Assembly: GCA_947631885.1 (NCBI GenBank)
Contig: CANRMZ010000023.1
Coordinates: forward strand, 1-11,427
Source: an uncultured Bacilli bacterium
Lineage (GTDB): Bacteria > Bacillota_I > Bacilli_A > RF39 > UBA660
DNA length: 11,427 bases
Direction: 5' to 3'
Positions within the stretch are counted from its first letter, which is position 1. Each line of letters starts with the position of its first letter. Under the pieces are notes generated by a model, which worked only from the letters and a program-made list of their open reading frames with translations, was not told where the DNA came from and did no database searches. The translations under genes were made by a program, and so were the position numbers. This document shows positions 6,421-11,427 of this stretch, in pieces.

Positions 6421-7113
6421 GATAAGTCCCTCCTTAAAAATATTTTTTTGATACTAAAATATAGTAGAAAATACGCCGTTACAAAAAAGGTGATTAATAG
6501 CGAGCTTTCAGTGAAAACTGAACTTTCTGTCAAAAATGTACTTTTTATTACTAGTTCTAATACGATATTTGCAAGAAATATAGAAAATAAAGAAATAGAA
6601 ATTTTATCAGTATAAACATAAATCAGGTATTATGAGCGATAACAAAAATTTATATAAAATAGGATATAAATTATTTATACTAAAAGTGAAATCGACTTTA
6701 TCAAAATAGCACAATACTAAATAAAATATAAAATAAAGTGCACATATAATAACAGATATAATGGCGTTTACAATAAACAATTTACGAATAAATTTTTTCT
6801 TATTTACTCTAAGAATTGAAGTTGTCGCAGTATCCCCAAAAAAGAAATTACATAATCTTGAAACGCTAAACACTAGCAAAGATAAATATACCATTTCAAG
6901 TGATATTGCCAATACAAAGTCTAATTCAGAGAAACTCATTGGAAGCATATAAATATAGTAAATATAATTTAAATCGCTTATTTTACTTTGAATCATATTA
7001 TTTGTTTCTACATATAGAAGTGGATCGACAGTAAAATATAAAAATAAAAGTGCCCCAAATATTAGTATTAATAATCCTTTATTTAACAAAAACTTTTTAA
7101 AAAATTTCTTCAT
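6417..7113 (-). pseudogene. ABC-2-type permease subunit interrupted by a frameshift
   Basis: The open frame from ATG 7113 runs 168 residues with spans at about 12-29, 66-90, 112-136 and a start of a fourth, then stops at TGA 6607-6609. The +1 frame continues past this stop without interruption. It encodes two more hydrophobic segments (including FSIFLANIVLELVIKS and LLITFFVTAYFLLYFS) and ends in a TGA at 6417-6419 that overlaps the ATPase start codon. The joined product would be about 230 residues with six spans, normal for an ABC-2 membrane subunit. The switch must fall between 6610 and 6629, because the +1 frame has a TAA at 6630-6632. A one-base indel, real or from sequencing, explains it best. 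The ATG overlaps the stop of the preceding permease (ATGA). Confidence 0.78.
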
Positions 7114-8024
7114 ATATTTCTCTCTATTTTTCTTTTTAATATTATTTTAGCAAGTACAAAAGTCACTAACAGATAGATTAATCCTACTAACAAAGGTTCA
7201 TATAAATTAAATAAATTTGCATCATTAATATAATAGGAAACAAAGTTAAAAATTGAATGAAGATATAAAAATGGAGCTTTTATAGAAAAAATAGATGAAA
7301 TAGCAAAGAATAATATTATAAAAGTATATGACATTGCTTTATTTCTAAATAGTGAGCTAACAATAATACTAATAAATGCCAGTGAAATACCAAAGATAAA
7401 GCTTACGCATAGATCAATTAAAATAAGTAAATATGGCTGAATATTATAGCTTGTATATAAAAAGGCTGACGATAAAAAGGAGGCTTCAGCAATAAAATGT
7501 ACTGAAGAAACAGAGTTAGGAAAAAAGATTGATAATTCTAAAAAGAATAATATTTTAGGTATGATAATCAAAAGGCCCATATACAATGCATATACAAAAA
7601 GCATATTATTAATAAACTTATTTTTACCAATTCGATTTATATGATTAACCATATTTTTATTATAAATATCACTATATATATTTTTTAATATCATTAAAAA
7701 TAGTAGCATTGGGGATATGAACATAAAGAAAGTAAAAATAGCCGAAGAAAAACAAGCAACATATATGAAAACCGCTGAATAAATATTTACTACATCACTT
7801 TCAATAAATAAGTATGGTGTATTATTAAATATCAAATTATTTATATTACCATTCAAATAGTTATTGGTATAATAATCTAGATAATTAGTCATATAATTAA
7901 TCCCTCTATAAAATAATTCACTTTTAATGGAAATAAAAATAAGGTTATATATGATTAAGGCAAATAGAATATAAATTAAAGTACTTTTATTAGATAATTT
8001 TGTTTTTATTAATCTTAATTTCAT
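7110..8024 (-). CDS. ABC-2-type transporter permease, six spans (304 aa)
   Basis: This integral membrane protein has about six spans, near residues 15-34, 84-115, 138-163, 198-225, 232-250 and 276-295. It has a long outside loop between the first two (about 35-80) and a basic C terminus (KRKIERNI). The layout fits the membrane subunit of an ABC-2 exporter, and an exporter-class ATPase follows two genes later. I place the start at ATG 8022-8024, giving MKLRLIKTK. GGAAAGGA lies 8 bases before it, whereas an in-frame ATG three codons earlier (8031-8033) overlaps that ribosome binding site and has none of its own. The stop overlaps the next permease as ATGA. No strong terminator separates it from the regulator gene upstream, so one transcript from that regulator is plausible. 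Confidence 0.85.
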   Translation of the reverse strand: MKLRLIKTKLSNKSTLIYILFALIIYNLIFISIKSELFYRGINYMTNYLDYYTNNYLNGNINNLIFNNTPYLFIESDVVNIYSAVFIYVACFSSAIFTFFMFISPMLLFLMILKNIYSDIYNKNMVNHINRIGKNKFINNMLFVYALYMGLLIIIPKILFFLELSIFFPNSVSSVHFIAEASFLSSAFLYTSYNIQPYLLILIDLCVSFIFGISLAFISIIVSSLFRNKAMSYTFIILFFAISSIFSIKAPFLYLHSIFNFVSYYINDANLFNLYEPLLVGLIYLLVTFVLAKIILKRKIERNI

Positions 8025-8032
8025 AAAACACA

Positions 8033-8040
8033 TCCTTTCC
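8033..8040 (-). promoter_or_regulatory. Ribosome binding site that fixes the start of the six-span permease
   Basis: GGAAAGGA on the minus strand is 8 bases from the ATG at 8024. Its last bases coincide with the alternative ATG at 8031-8033, so that upstream ATG cannot use it. This supports the shorter 304-residue product. Confidence 0.6.
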
Positions 8041-8092
8041 TTTAAGATAGGTATATCATTTAACCCAAAAAAAGAAAAGAACTTGTCAGTTT

Positions 8093-9205
8093 CTATTCTA
8101 AAATAGTATTAATAACTTTCCAAAATTCTTTATTTCTATTAAAAGATAAAACACAATCTTCAATTGTACAACTCATAACATTGTTGGATGTAGTATAATT
8201 TTCTAAAGGATTTATATAAGAAGCATATGCAATATTTCCAAACCCAAATTCTAAAGACCATATAGCCACTATTTCTTCATCTTCAAATTTTGTTAAAGTA
8301 AGCAAATCAGCAAACTCCATATAATGTACAAGATAATCTCCAAGTTTATCATCTTTAAATTCATAAACATAAGCATCATCTTGCACTCTAAATTTCTCTT
8401 TTATTTTTTGTATCATATCATCGTATTCAGGCTTAGGAGTTAACGGTTCATTAATTTCATCACTAGCGGCTTTAGGCTTTTTCTTAAAAATTAACATATC
8501 ATTTGTATAGTCTTTTCTAAAAGATAATTTAATAGTTTCTACTTCACCATTTATAGTTAAATCTAAATACATATTTGTTAAATTATCTATGATATTTTCT
8601 GTATCAAAATAATTATCAGAGCCTTTAAAATCGACAATAAACAAATAGTTATCATCTTGCTTAGCAATAGTCGTTTTTTTATTATCAATTAAATAATAAA
8701 GATCTATCGTATCTATTTTTTCTTGTGATTTACTAATAATATTACTTATAGATAAATAAATTTTATCACTAGTTATAACAAAAATACCATCATCTACTTG
8801 AATGTTATCACTTTCCCCATATATAGTAAAAATTTGAATCGACCGATAAGAGTTAATAAAAAAGTAAATTAAAAATATAACTAAAAATGTCAATAAAGCA
8901 ATTATTAAAAATTTCAATGTTTTTTTCGATTTTCTATATTTTGTATACATCTGAATAGTTACATTATCAGTTAAATCAGTATCTTTATTTTTGGTAAATC
9001 TTTCTCCGGAAAGGATTTCATCTATTGAAACTTTAAATATATCTTTAAGTACTAGTAAAGAATTGGGATCAGGTAAAGTTATTCCCCTTTCCCATTTGCT
9101 TACCGCTTGACGACTTACACACACTTTTTCTGCCAGAGTTTCTTGTGACCAACCTTTTTCATTTCTTAGGTTTAAAATAAATGATCCTATTTTGTCATAA
9201 TCCAT
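8093..9205 (-). CDS. Membrane-anchored XRE-family regulator with extracytoplasmic domain (370 aa)
   Basis: The N-terminal XRE helix-turn-helix lies at about 6-62 (RQAVSKWERG at 32-41). One membrane span follows at about 97-118, then an outside domain of about 250 residues. That domain matches the regulator at 3702-4784 along its length, with YTND at 233-236 and a C-terminal C-x4-C pair (C346, C351). I start it at ATG 9203-9205, not at the in-frame ATG 9239-9241. GAAAGG sits 7 bases before the former, MDYDKIGSF matches the paralog starts, and the best promoter has its -10 at 9242-9247, leaving the upstream ATG outside the transcript. The ABC-2 exporter genes follow 68 bases after the stop codon without a convincing terminator. 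The regulator may therefore head and control that operon, and repress itself through the dyad at its promoter (inference). Confidence 0.9.
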   Translation of the reverse strand: MDYDKIGSFILNLRNEKGWSQETLAEKVCVSRQAVSKWERGITLPDPNSLLVLKDIFKVSIDEILSGERFTKNKDTDLTDNVTIQMYTKYRKSKKTLKFLIIALLTFLVIFLIYFFINSYRSIQIFTIYGESDNIQVDDGIFVITSDKIYLSISNIISKSQEKIDTIDLYYLIDNKKTTIAKQDDNYLFIVDFKGSDNYFDTENIIDNLTNMYLDLTINGEVETIKLSFRKDYTNDMLIFKKKPKAASDEINEPLTPKPEYDDMIQKIKEKFRVQDDAYVYEFKDDKLGDYLVHYMEFADLLTLTKFEDEEIVAIWSLEFGFGNIAYASYINPLENYTTSNNVMSCTIEDCVLSFNRNKEFWKVINTILE

Positions 9206-9212
9206 ATAATAG

Positions 9213-9218
9213 CCTTTC
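9213..9218 (-). promoter_or_regulatory. Ribosome binding site that fixes the start of the 370-aa regulator
   Basis: GAAAGG on the minus strand, 7 bases before ATG 9205. It lies downstream of the predicted transcription start (about 9235), unlike the upstream ATG at 9241. It therefore supports the 370-residue product. Confidence 0.6.
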
Positions 9219-9226
9219 AAAATAAC

Positions 9227-9257
9227 CCATAAATTAAGCATATTTTATCATTTATGG
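9227..9257. promoter_or_regulatory. Operator-like dyad spanning the -10 of the 370-aa regulator
   Basis: CCATAAAT (9227-9234) and ATTTATGG (9250-9257) are perfect 8-bp arms with a 15-base centre holding the -10 box. Arm centres are 23 bp apart, about two turns, so both would face the same side of the helix. The position fits autorepression by the dimeric helix-turn-helix protein encoded here. Confidence 0.5.
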
Positions 9258-9270
9258 CTTATTTTGTAAA
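9242..9270 (-). promoter_or_regulatory. Promoter of the 370-aa regulator and probably the ABC-2 operon
   Basis: TTTACA (9265-9270), a 17-bp spacer and TAAAAT (9242-9247), with a TG one base before the -10 (extended -10, TGATAAAAT). Each hexamer matches 5 of 6 consensus positions. It is the best complete promoter in the window. Confidence 0.72.
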
Positions 9271-9384
9271 TTTGTATCTTTTATCAGAAAATAAATAAGT
9301 TATTCAAGTGATAATTATAGTAACACCATTTTTTTATTTAAAGTAATATCTTTAATAGCATCTTCATACACAGGGCTGCATAAA

Positions 9385-9852
9385 CTATATTTCTTTTATG
9401 CTAAATTCTCCTGCGGCATAATACTTAACGTCTTCTTTTTCTGGTTCATAAAACCCTCTGATAATTCGATATTCGCCATTTGGAAGTTCGCCATAGATAG
9501 GCTCCCATCCTCCAAAATCACTAAAAATCTTAGACTCACCTACGGAATACAATTCACTCATAAGGAAACTGCCAAAAGAATGTTTCGTTTTTAATTTATA
9601 CCACTTGCCGTCCTCTTTCTTCTCTAATCTATACCAATCTTCTAAATAATAGTCTTTATCACCATTATTAGTAATTGTTAAATCTAATCTTGTTCGCTTT
9701 ATTCCTTCTTCATCAATAGCTATTGTAAAAATATCACTAATTTCTTTAATATCCGTTTCATCATCAATAGTTCCCGGTACAAACTCTTCCTTTTTAGGTC
9801 CGCATCCTGTAATAAATAAAGTCAAAAGAATTAATAGAATAAACTTTTTCAT
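9385..9852 (-). CDS. Ig-like domain lipoprotein, downstream copy (155 aa)
   Basis: A lipoprotein signal peptide ends in the lipobox ITGC, with C17 as the predicted lipid-modified residue. The mature protein is tethered to the outer face of the membrane. The rest is one beta-rich domain: DLTITNNGDKDYYLEDW, then EKKEDGKWYKL, and near the end YGELPNGEYRII. From memory this order of motifs resembles bacterial Ig-like domains of the Big_14 type. It is about 70% identical (hand count) to the lipoprotein encoded 30 bases upstream, and the leaders also match (TATAGGAGGAAA before ATG). The two are a tandem duplication and probably one transcript. No terminator was found after it. The role is unknown; binding an envelope component or antagonising a peptide are options. 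Confidence 0.87.
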   Translation of the reverse strand: MKKFILLILLTLFITGCGPKKEEFVPGTIDDETDIKEISDIFTIAIDEEGIKRTRLDLTITNNGDKDYYLEDWYRLEKKEDGKWYKLKTKHSFGSFLMSELYSVGESKIFSDFGGWEPIYGELPNGEYRIIRGFYEPEKEDVKYYAAGEFSIKEI

Positions 9853-9882
9853 TTTCCTCCTATATTGTTATTTCTTCATATA

Positions 9883-10347
9883 TTATGCCGCTTTTATACC
9901 AAATTTTGCTGTGGCATAATATTTAATATCTTCTTTATCCGGTTCATAAAACCTCATAATAATTCGATATTCGCCATCTGGAAGTTCTCCATATATGGGC
10001 TCCCATCCAAAATCGTTAAAAGTCTTAGATTCACCTGGAGAATACAATTCCTGCATAAGAAAAGAGCCTAATGAATTATCCATTTTTAATTTATACCATT
10101 TGCCATTGTGTTTCTTTTCTATTCTAAACCAATCTTCTAAATAATATTCTTTATCATCATCATTAGTAATTGTTAAATTCATTTTTGTTTTTGTGAGGCC
10201 CTCAGCATGAATAGTTAATGTAAAAATATCACTAATCTCTTTAATATCTGTTTCACAATCAAGTGTGCCTGGCACAAATTTTTCTTTTTTAAGTGAGCAT
10301 CCTGTAATTAATAAAGTTAAAAGAATTAATAGAATAATCTTTTTCAT
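9883..10347 (-). CDS. Ig-like domain lipoprotein, upstream copy (154 aa)
   Basis: First of the two tandem lipoproteins. The lipobox is LITGC with C17. A single Ig-like domain follows, carrying NLTITNDDDKEYYLEDW, EKKHNGKWYKL and YGELPDGEYRII, as in its neighbour. It differs by many substitutions spread along the length, a one-residue deletion near 115, and an extra cysteine at 31 that the other copy lacks. The divergence indicates an old duplication with both copies still under selection. The ATG (10345-10347) follows AGGAGG with a short 4-base gap. An extended -10 promoter at 10371-10379 gives a leader of about 17 bases. The regulator gene upstream ends in a terminator, so the two lipoproteins form their own unit, possibly controlled by that regulator. 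Confidence 0.87.
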   Translation of the reverse strand: MKKIILLILLTLLITGCSLKKEKFVPGTLDCETDIKEISDIFTLTIHAEGLTKTKMNLTITNDDDKEYYLEDWFRIEKKHNGKWYKLKMDNSLGSFLMQELYSPGESKTFNDFGWEPIYGELPDGEYRIIMRFYEPDKEDIKYYATAKFGIKAA

Positions 10348-10370
10348 TTTTCCTCCTATAATAAAACTTA

Positions 10371-10379
10371 ATTATAACA
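10371..10379 (-). promoter_or_regulatory. Extended -10 promoter of the lipoprotein pair
   Basis: TGTTATAAT on the minus strand is a perfect extended -10. The -35 position 17 bp upstream (10394-10399) matches poorly and lies inside the 12-bp palindrome AAAATATATTTT (10392-10403), which could be an operator or only AT-rich chance. Confidence 0.6.
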
Positions 10380-10437
10380 TACCACTAAGAGAAAATATAT
10401 TTTTAATAATATAAATAAAGGTATCAAATAATTAAAA

Positions 10438-10479
10438 CAAAAAAAGAACATAATAAATATATAATTATCATGCTCTTTT
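10438..10479 (-). terminator. Rho-independent terminator of the 234-aa regulator gene
   Basis: Arms 10442-10456 and 10465-10479 form a 15-bp stem with two G-U pairs and an 8-base loop, followed on the minus strand by a run of seven T. It begins 5 bases after the stop codon. It separates this regulator from the lipoprotein promoter. Confidence 0.8.
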
Positions 10480-10484
10480 ATCTT

Positions 10485-10603
10485 TTATTTCATTGTAGAA
10501 ATAGTACCTTCACTTGTAGCAATTCCTTTATCTATAATATGATCATCTGCCAAGTCATGAATTTCTTTTCCGCCCAATAGTCTTTTTAAATATTCTTCAT
10601 GAG
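10485..10603 (-). repeat. Direct repeat, member 1 (3' end of the 234-aa regulator)
   Basis: This segment matches 11309-11427 at roughly 94% by hand alignment. The match starts at the stop codon and runs to the window edge; downstream of the stops only the TGCTC arm of the terminators is recognisably shared. It reflects tandem gene duplication, not a mobile repeat. Confidence 0.8.
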
Positions 10604-11189
10604 CTTGTTCTTCTAATCTAAGAAATTGTTCCTGATTTTCTTCTTCTGTTAAAGTATCATCATAGACATAACGATGGTACTTAACACCTGGTATCATTTC
10701 TTCTTCCAAAACATCTCTATCTGGAGCTCCATGGTCATATACTTCATTACCCATTATTTTCTCACCATATTTATTAATCAAAACTTGATTTAAACCACGT
10801 GTAACTAAGGCCGTATTATTTTCATTTGTAGTATCTTCTTTAACATTTAAATCTTTTGTATAGACATTATTTATCATCACTAATAAAAAAGCTGAAAATA
10901 TAGTACCCATGGCAAAATATTTTAAACATCTCCAACTCTTTTTTATTTTAAAAGAGTTATTTTTTTTATCAAAGTTTTTCTTTTCGCCATATAGAATTTC
11001 ATTAACTGTTACATTAAACATATCGCTTAATTTCAAAAGCATTTCGGGACTAGGCAAACAAACCCCTCTTTCCCATTTGCTAATAGATACTCTATCTATT
11101 CCTAAAATTTCACCAAGTTGCCCTTGCGATAAATTTTTACTTTTTCTAAGTTCTAAAATAAATTTTCCGATTCTATCAGAATCAATCAT
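10485..11189 (-). CDS. Membrane-anchored XRE-family regulator with short, different external domain (234 aa)
   Basis: The N-terminal XRE helix-turn-helix lies at about 7-63 (ISKWERG at 36-42). One span follows at about 88-107, then a 125-residue external part rich in Glu, Asp and Lys, with no cysteine. The cytoplasmic half resembles the other two regulators here, but the outside part does not. Its C-terminal helix (EENQEQFLRLEEQAHEEYLK at 183-202) looks able to form a coiled coil. I start at ATG 11187-11189, because GAGGTG lies just before it and MIDSDRIGKF matches the paralogs. The in-frame ATG at 11199-11201 overlaps that site. The last 120 bases are nearly identical to the truncated gene at the right window edge, so this is one of at least two tandem copies. 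The probable target is its own promoter or the lipoproteins (inference). Confidence 0.88.
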   Translation of the reverse strand: MIDSDRIGKFILELRKSKNLSQGQLGEILGIDRVSISKWERGVCLPSPEMLLKLSDMFNVTVNEILYGEKKNFDKKNNSFKIKKSWRCLKYFAMGTIFSAFLLVMINNVYTKDLNVKEDTTNENNTALVTRGLNQVLINKYGEKIMGNEVYDHGAPDRDVLEEEMIPGVKYHRYVYDDTLTEEENQEQFLRLEEQAHEEYLKRLLGGKEIHDLADDHIIDKGIATSEGTISTMK

Positions 11190-11193
11190 ATAA

Positions 11194-11199
11194 CACCTC
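11194..11199 (-). promoter_or_regulatory. Ribosome binding site that fixes the start of the 234-aa regulator
   Basis: GAGGTG lies 4 bases before ATG 11189; counting from GAGG the gap is 6. The alternative ATG at 11199-11201 overlaps this site and has only a poor one of its own. No clear promoter could be assigned in the 70 bases upstream; TATTAT and TAAAAT boxes occur but without a matching -35. Confidence 0.5.
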
Positions 11200-11250
11200 A
11201 TCTATCTCAAAATAATACTTACTTATATTTTACAATAATCTTTAATCTAT

Positions 11251-11296
11251 TAAAATAAAAAGCAAACTGAGCACTAACTATAATTCTCATTTTGCT
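11251..11296 (-). terminator. Rho-independent terminator of the right-edge regulator copy
   Basis: Arms AGCAAACTGAG (11261-11271) and CTCATTTTGCT (11286-11296) form an 11-bp stem with one mismatch and a 14-base loop. On the minus strand it is followed by a T-rich tract. It ends the gene whose stop codon is at 11309. Confidence 0.72.
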
Positions 11297-11308
11297 CATT
11301 TATATATA

Positions 11309-11427
11309 TTATTTCATTATAGAAATAGTACCTTCACTTGTAGCAATTCCTTTATCTATAATATCTTCATCTGTCAAATAATGAATTTCTTTTCCACCCA
11401 ATAGTCTTTTTAAATATTCTTCATGAG
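11309..11427 (-). CDS. C-terminal end of a second copy of the 234-aa regulator, cut by the window edge
   Basis: The minus-strand frame from the window edge to the TAA at 11309-11311 encodes HEEYLKRLLGGKEIH followed by a tail ending in SEGTISIMK. This is nearly the same as the C terminus of the regulator at 10485-11189, which ends SEGTISTMK. Aligned by eye over 119 bases the two differ at about 7 positions, roughly 94% identity. Most changes fall in the short stretch corresponding to residues 212-217. The N-terminal half, with the expected helix-turn-helix and span, lies outside the window. The copy has its own terminator, so it is transcribed separately. It is too short to show whether the whole gene is intact. 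Confidence 0.85.
   Translation of the reverse strand, partial: HEEYLKRLLGGKEIHYLTDEDIIDKGIATSEGTISIMK
11309..11427 (-). repeat. Direct repeat, member 2 (3' end of the right-edge regulator copy)
   Basis: Partner of 10485-10603. The repeat continues out of the window, so its full length is unknown. Confidence 0.8.

Noticed and set aside
6607..6629. Programmed +1 frameshifting or UGA read as tryptophan in the second permease
   Set aside because: The TGA is followed at once by TAA in the same frame, UGA ends other genes here, and no recognised slippery site or prfB-like CUU-UGA context is present. An indel is simpler.
8050..8092. Terminator or separate promoter between the 370-aa regulator and the six-span permease
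   Set aside because: Only a 4-bp stem (AACT/AGTT) precedes the T-rich run, and the -35-like CTGACA has no -10 at acceptable spacing. Readthrough is more likely.
9206..9241. N-terminal extension of the 370-aa regulator from ATG 9241
   Set aside because: No ribosome binding site there, not aligned with the paralogs, and it begins one base downstream of the predicted -10.
9338..9355. Inverted repeat TTAAAG-N6-CTTTAA after the lipoprotein pair, as a terminator
   Set aside because: The stem is only 6 bp and AT-rich, with no T-tract on the minus strand.

Overview
The window is very AT-rich. Every gene I can support lies on the minus strand, so transcription runs from high to low coordinates. Strong AGGAGG-type ribosome binding sites, standard lipoboxes, ATGA start/stop overlaps and UGA used as a true stop point to a low-GC Gram-positive bacterium (Bacillota), perhaps an uncultured gut-type Bacilli lineage; the lineage is inference. 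There are no tRNAs, rRNAs, CRISPR arrays, transposases or phage genes, and no gene-free stretch exceeds 300 bases.

In the direction of transcription, the right end (11309-11427) holds the 3' end of a gene almost identical to the tail of the next one (10485-11189). The latter is a membrane-anchored XRE-type regulator: cytoplasmic helix-turn-helix, one membrane span, outside domain. Two tandem, roughly 70% identical Ig-like lipoproteins follow (9883-10347 and 9385-9852), driven by an extended -10 promoter.

The second block (9205 to 4896) starts with another membrane-anchored XRE regulator and continues with an ABC-2-type exporter: a six-span permease, a second permease interrupted by a frameshift, an ATPase, and a single-span protein with a large external domain. 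The transporter genes overlap by a few bases and form a coupled operon.

The third block (4784 to 1) starts with a third membrane-anchored XRE regulator (GTG start), closed by a terminator. It is followed by two Sec-exported beta-rich proteins of 238 and 139 residues, a second terminator, a MacB/LolD-class ATPase, an FtsX/MacB-type permease, and the start of another membrane protein cut by the window edge.

The pattern throughout is a one-component membrane regulator followed by an export or surface cargo. The second and third regulators share a colinear outside domain with a C-x4-C pair near the C terminus. Both have inverted repeats over their promoters, suggesting autoregulation. The third block has the layout of a small-secreted-protein or bacteriocin-like locus (secreted products, then a dedicated MacB-like transporter). 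It is the best candidate for an undescribed system, but the secreted proteins' function cannot be read from sequence.
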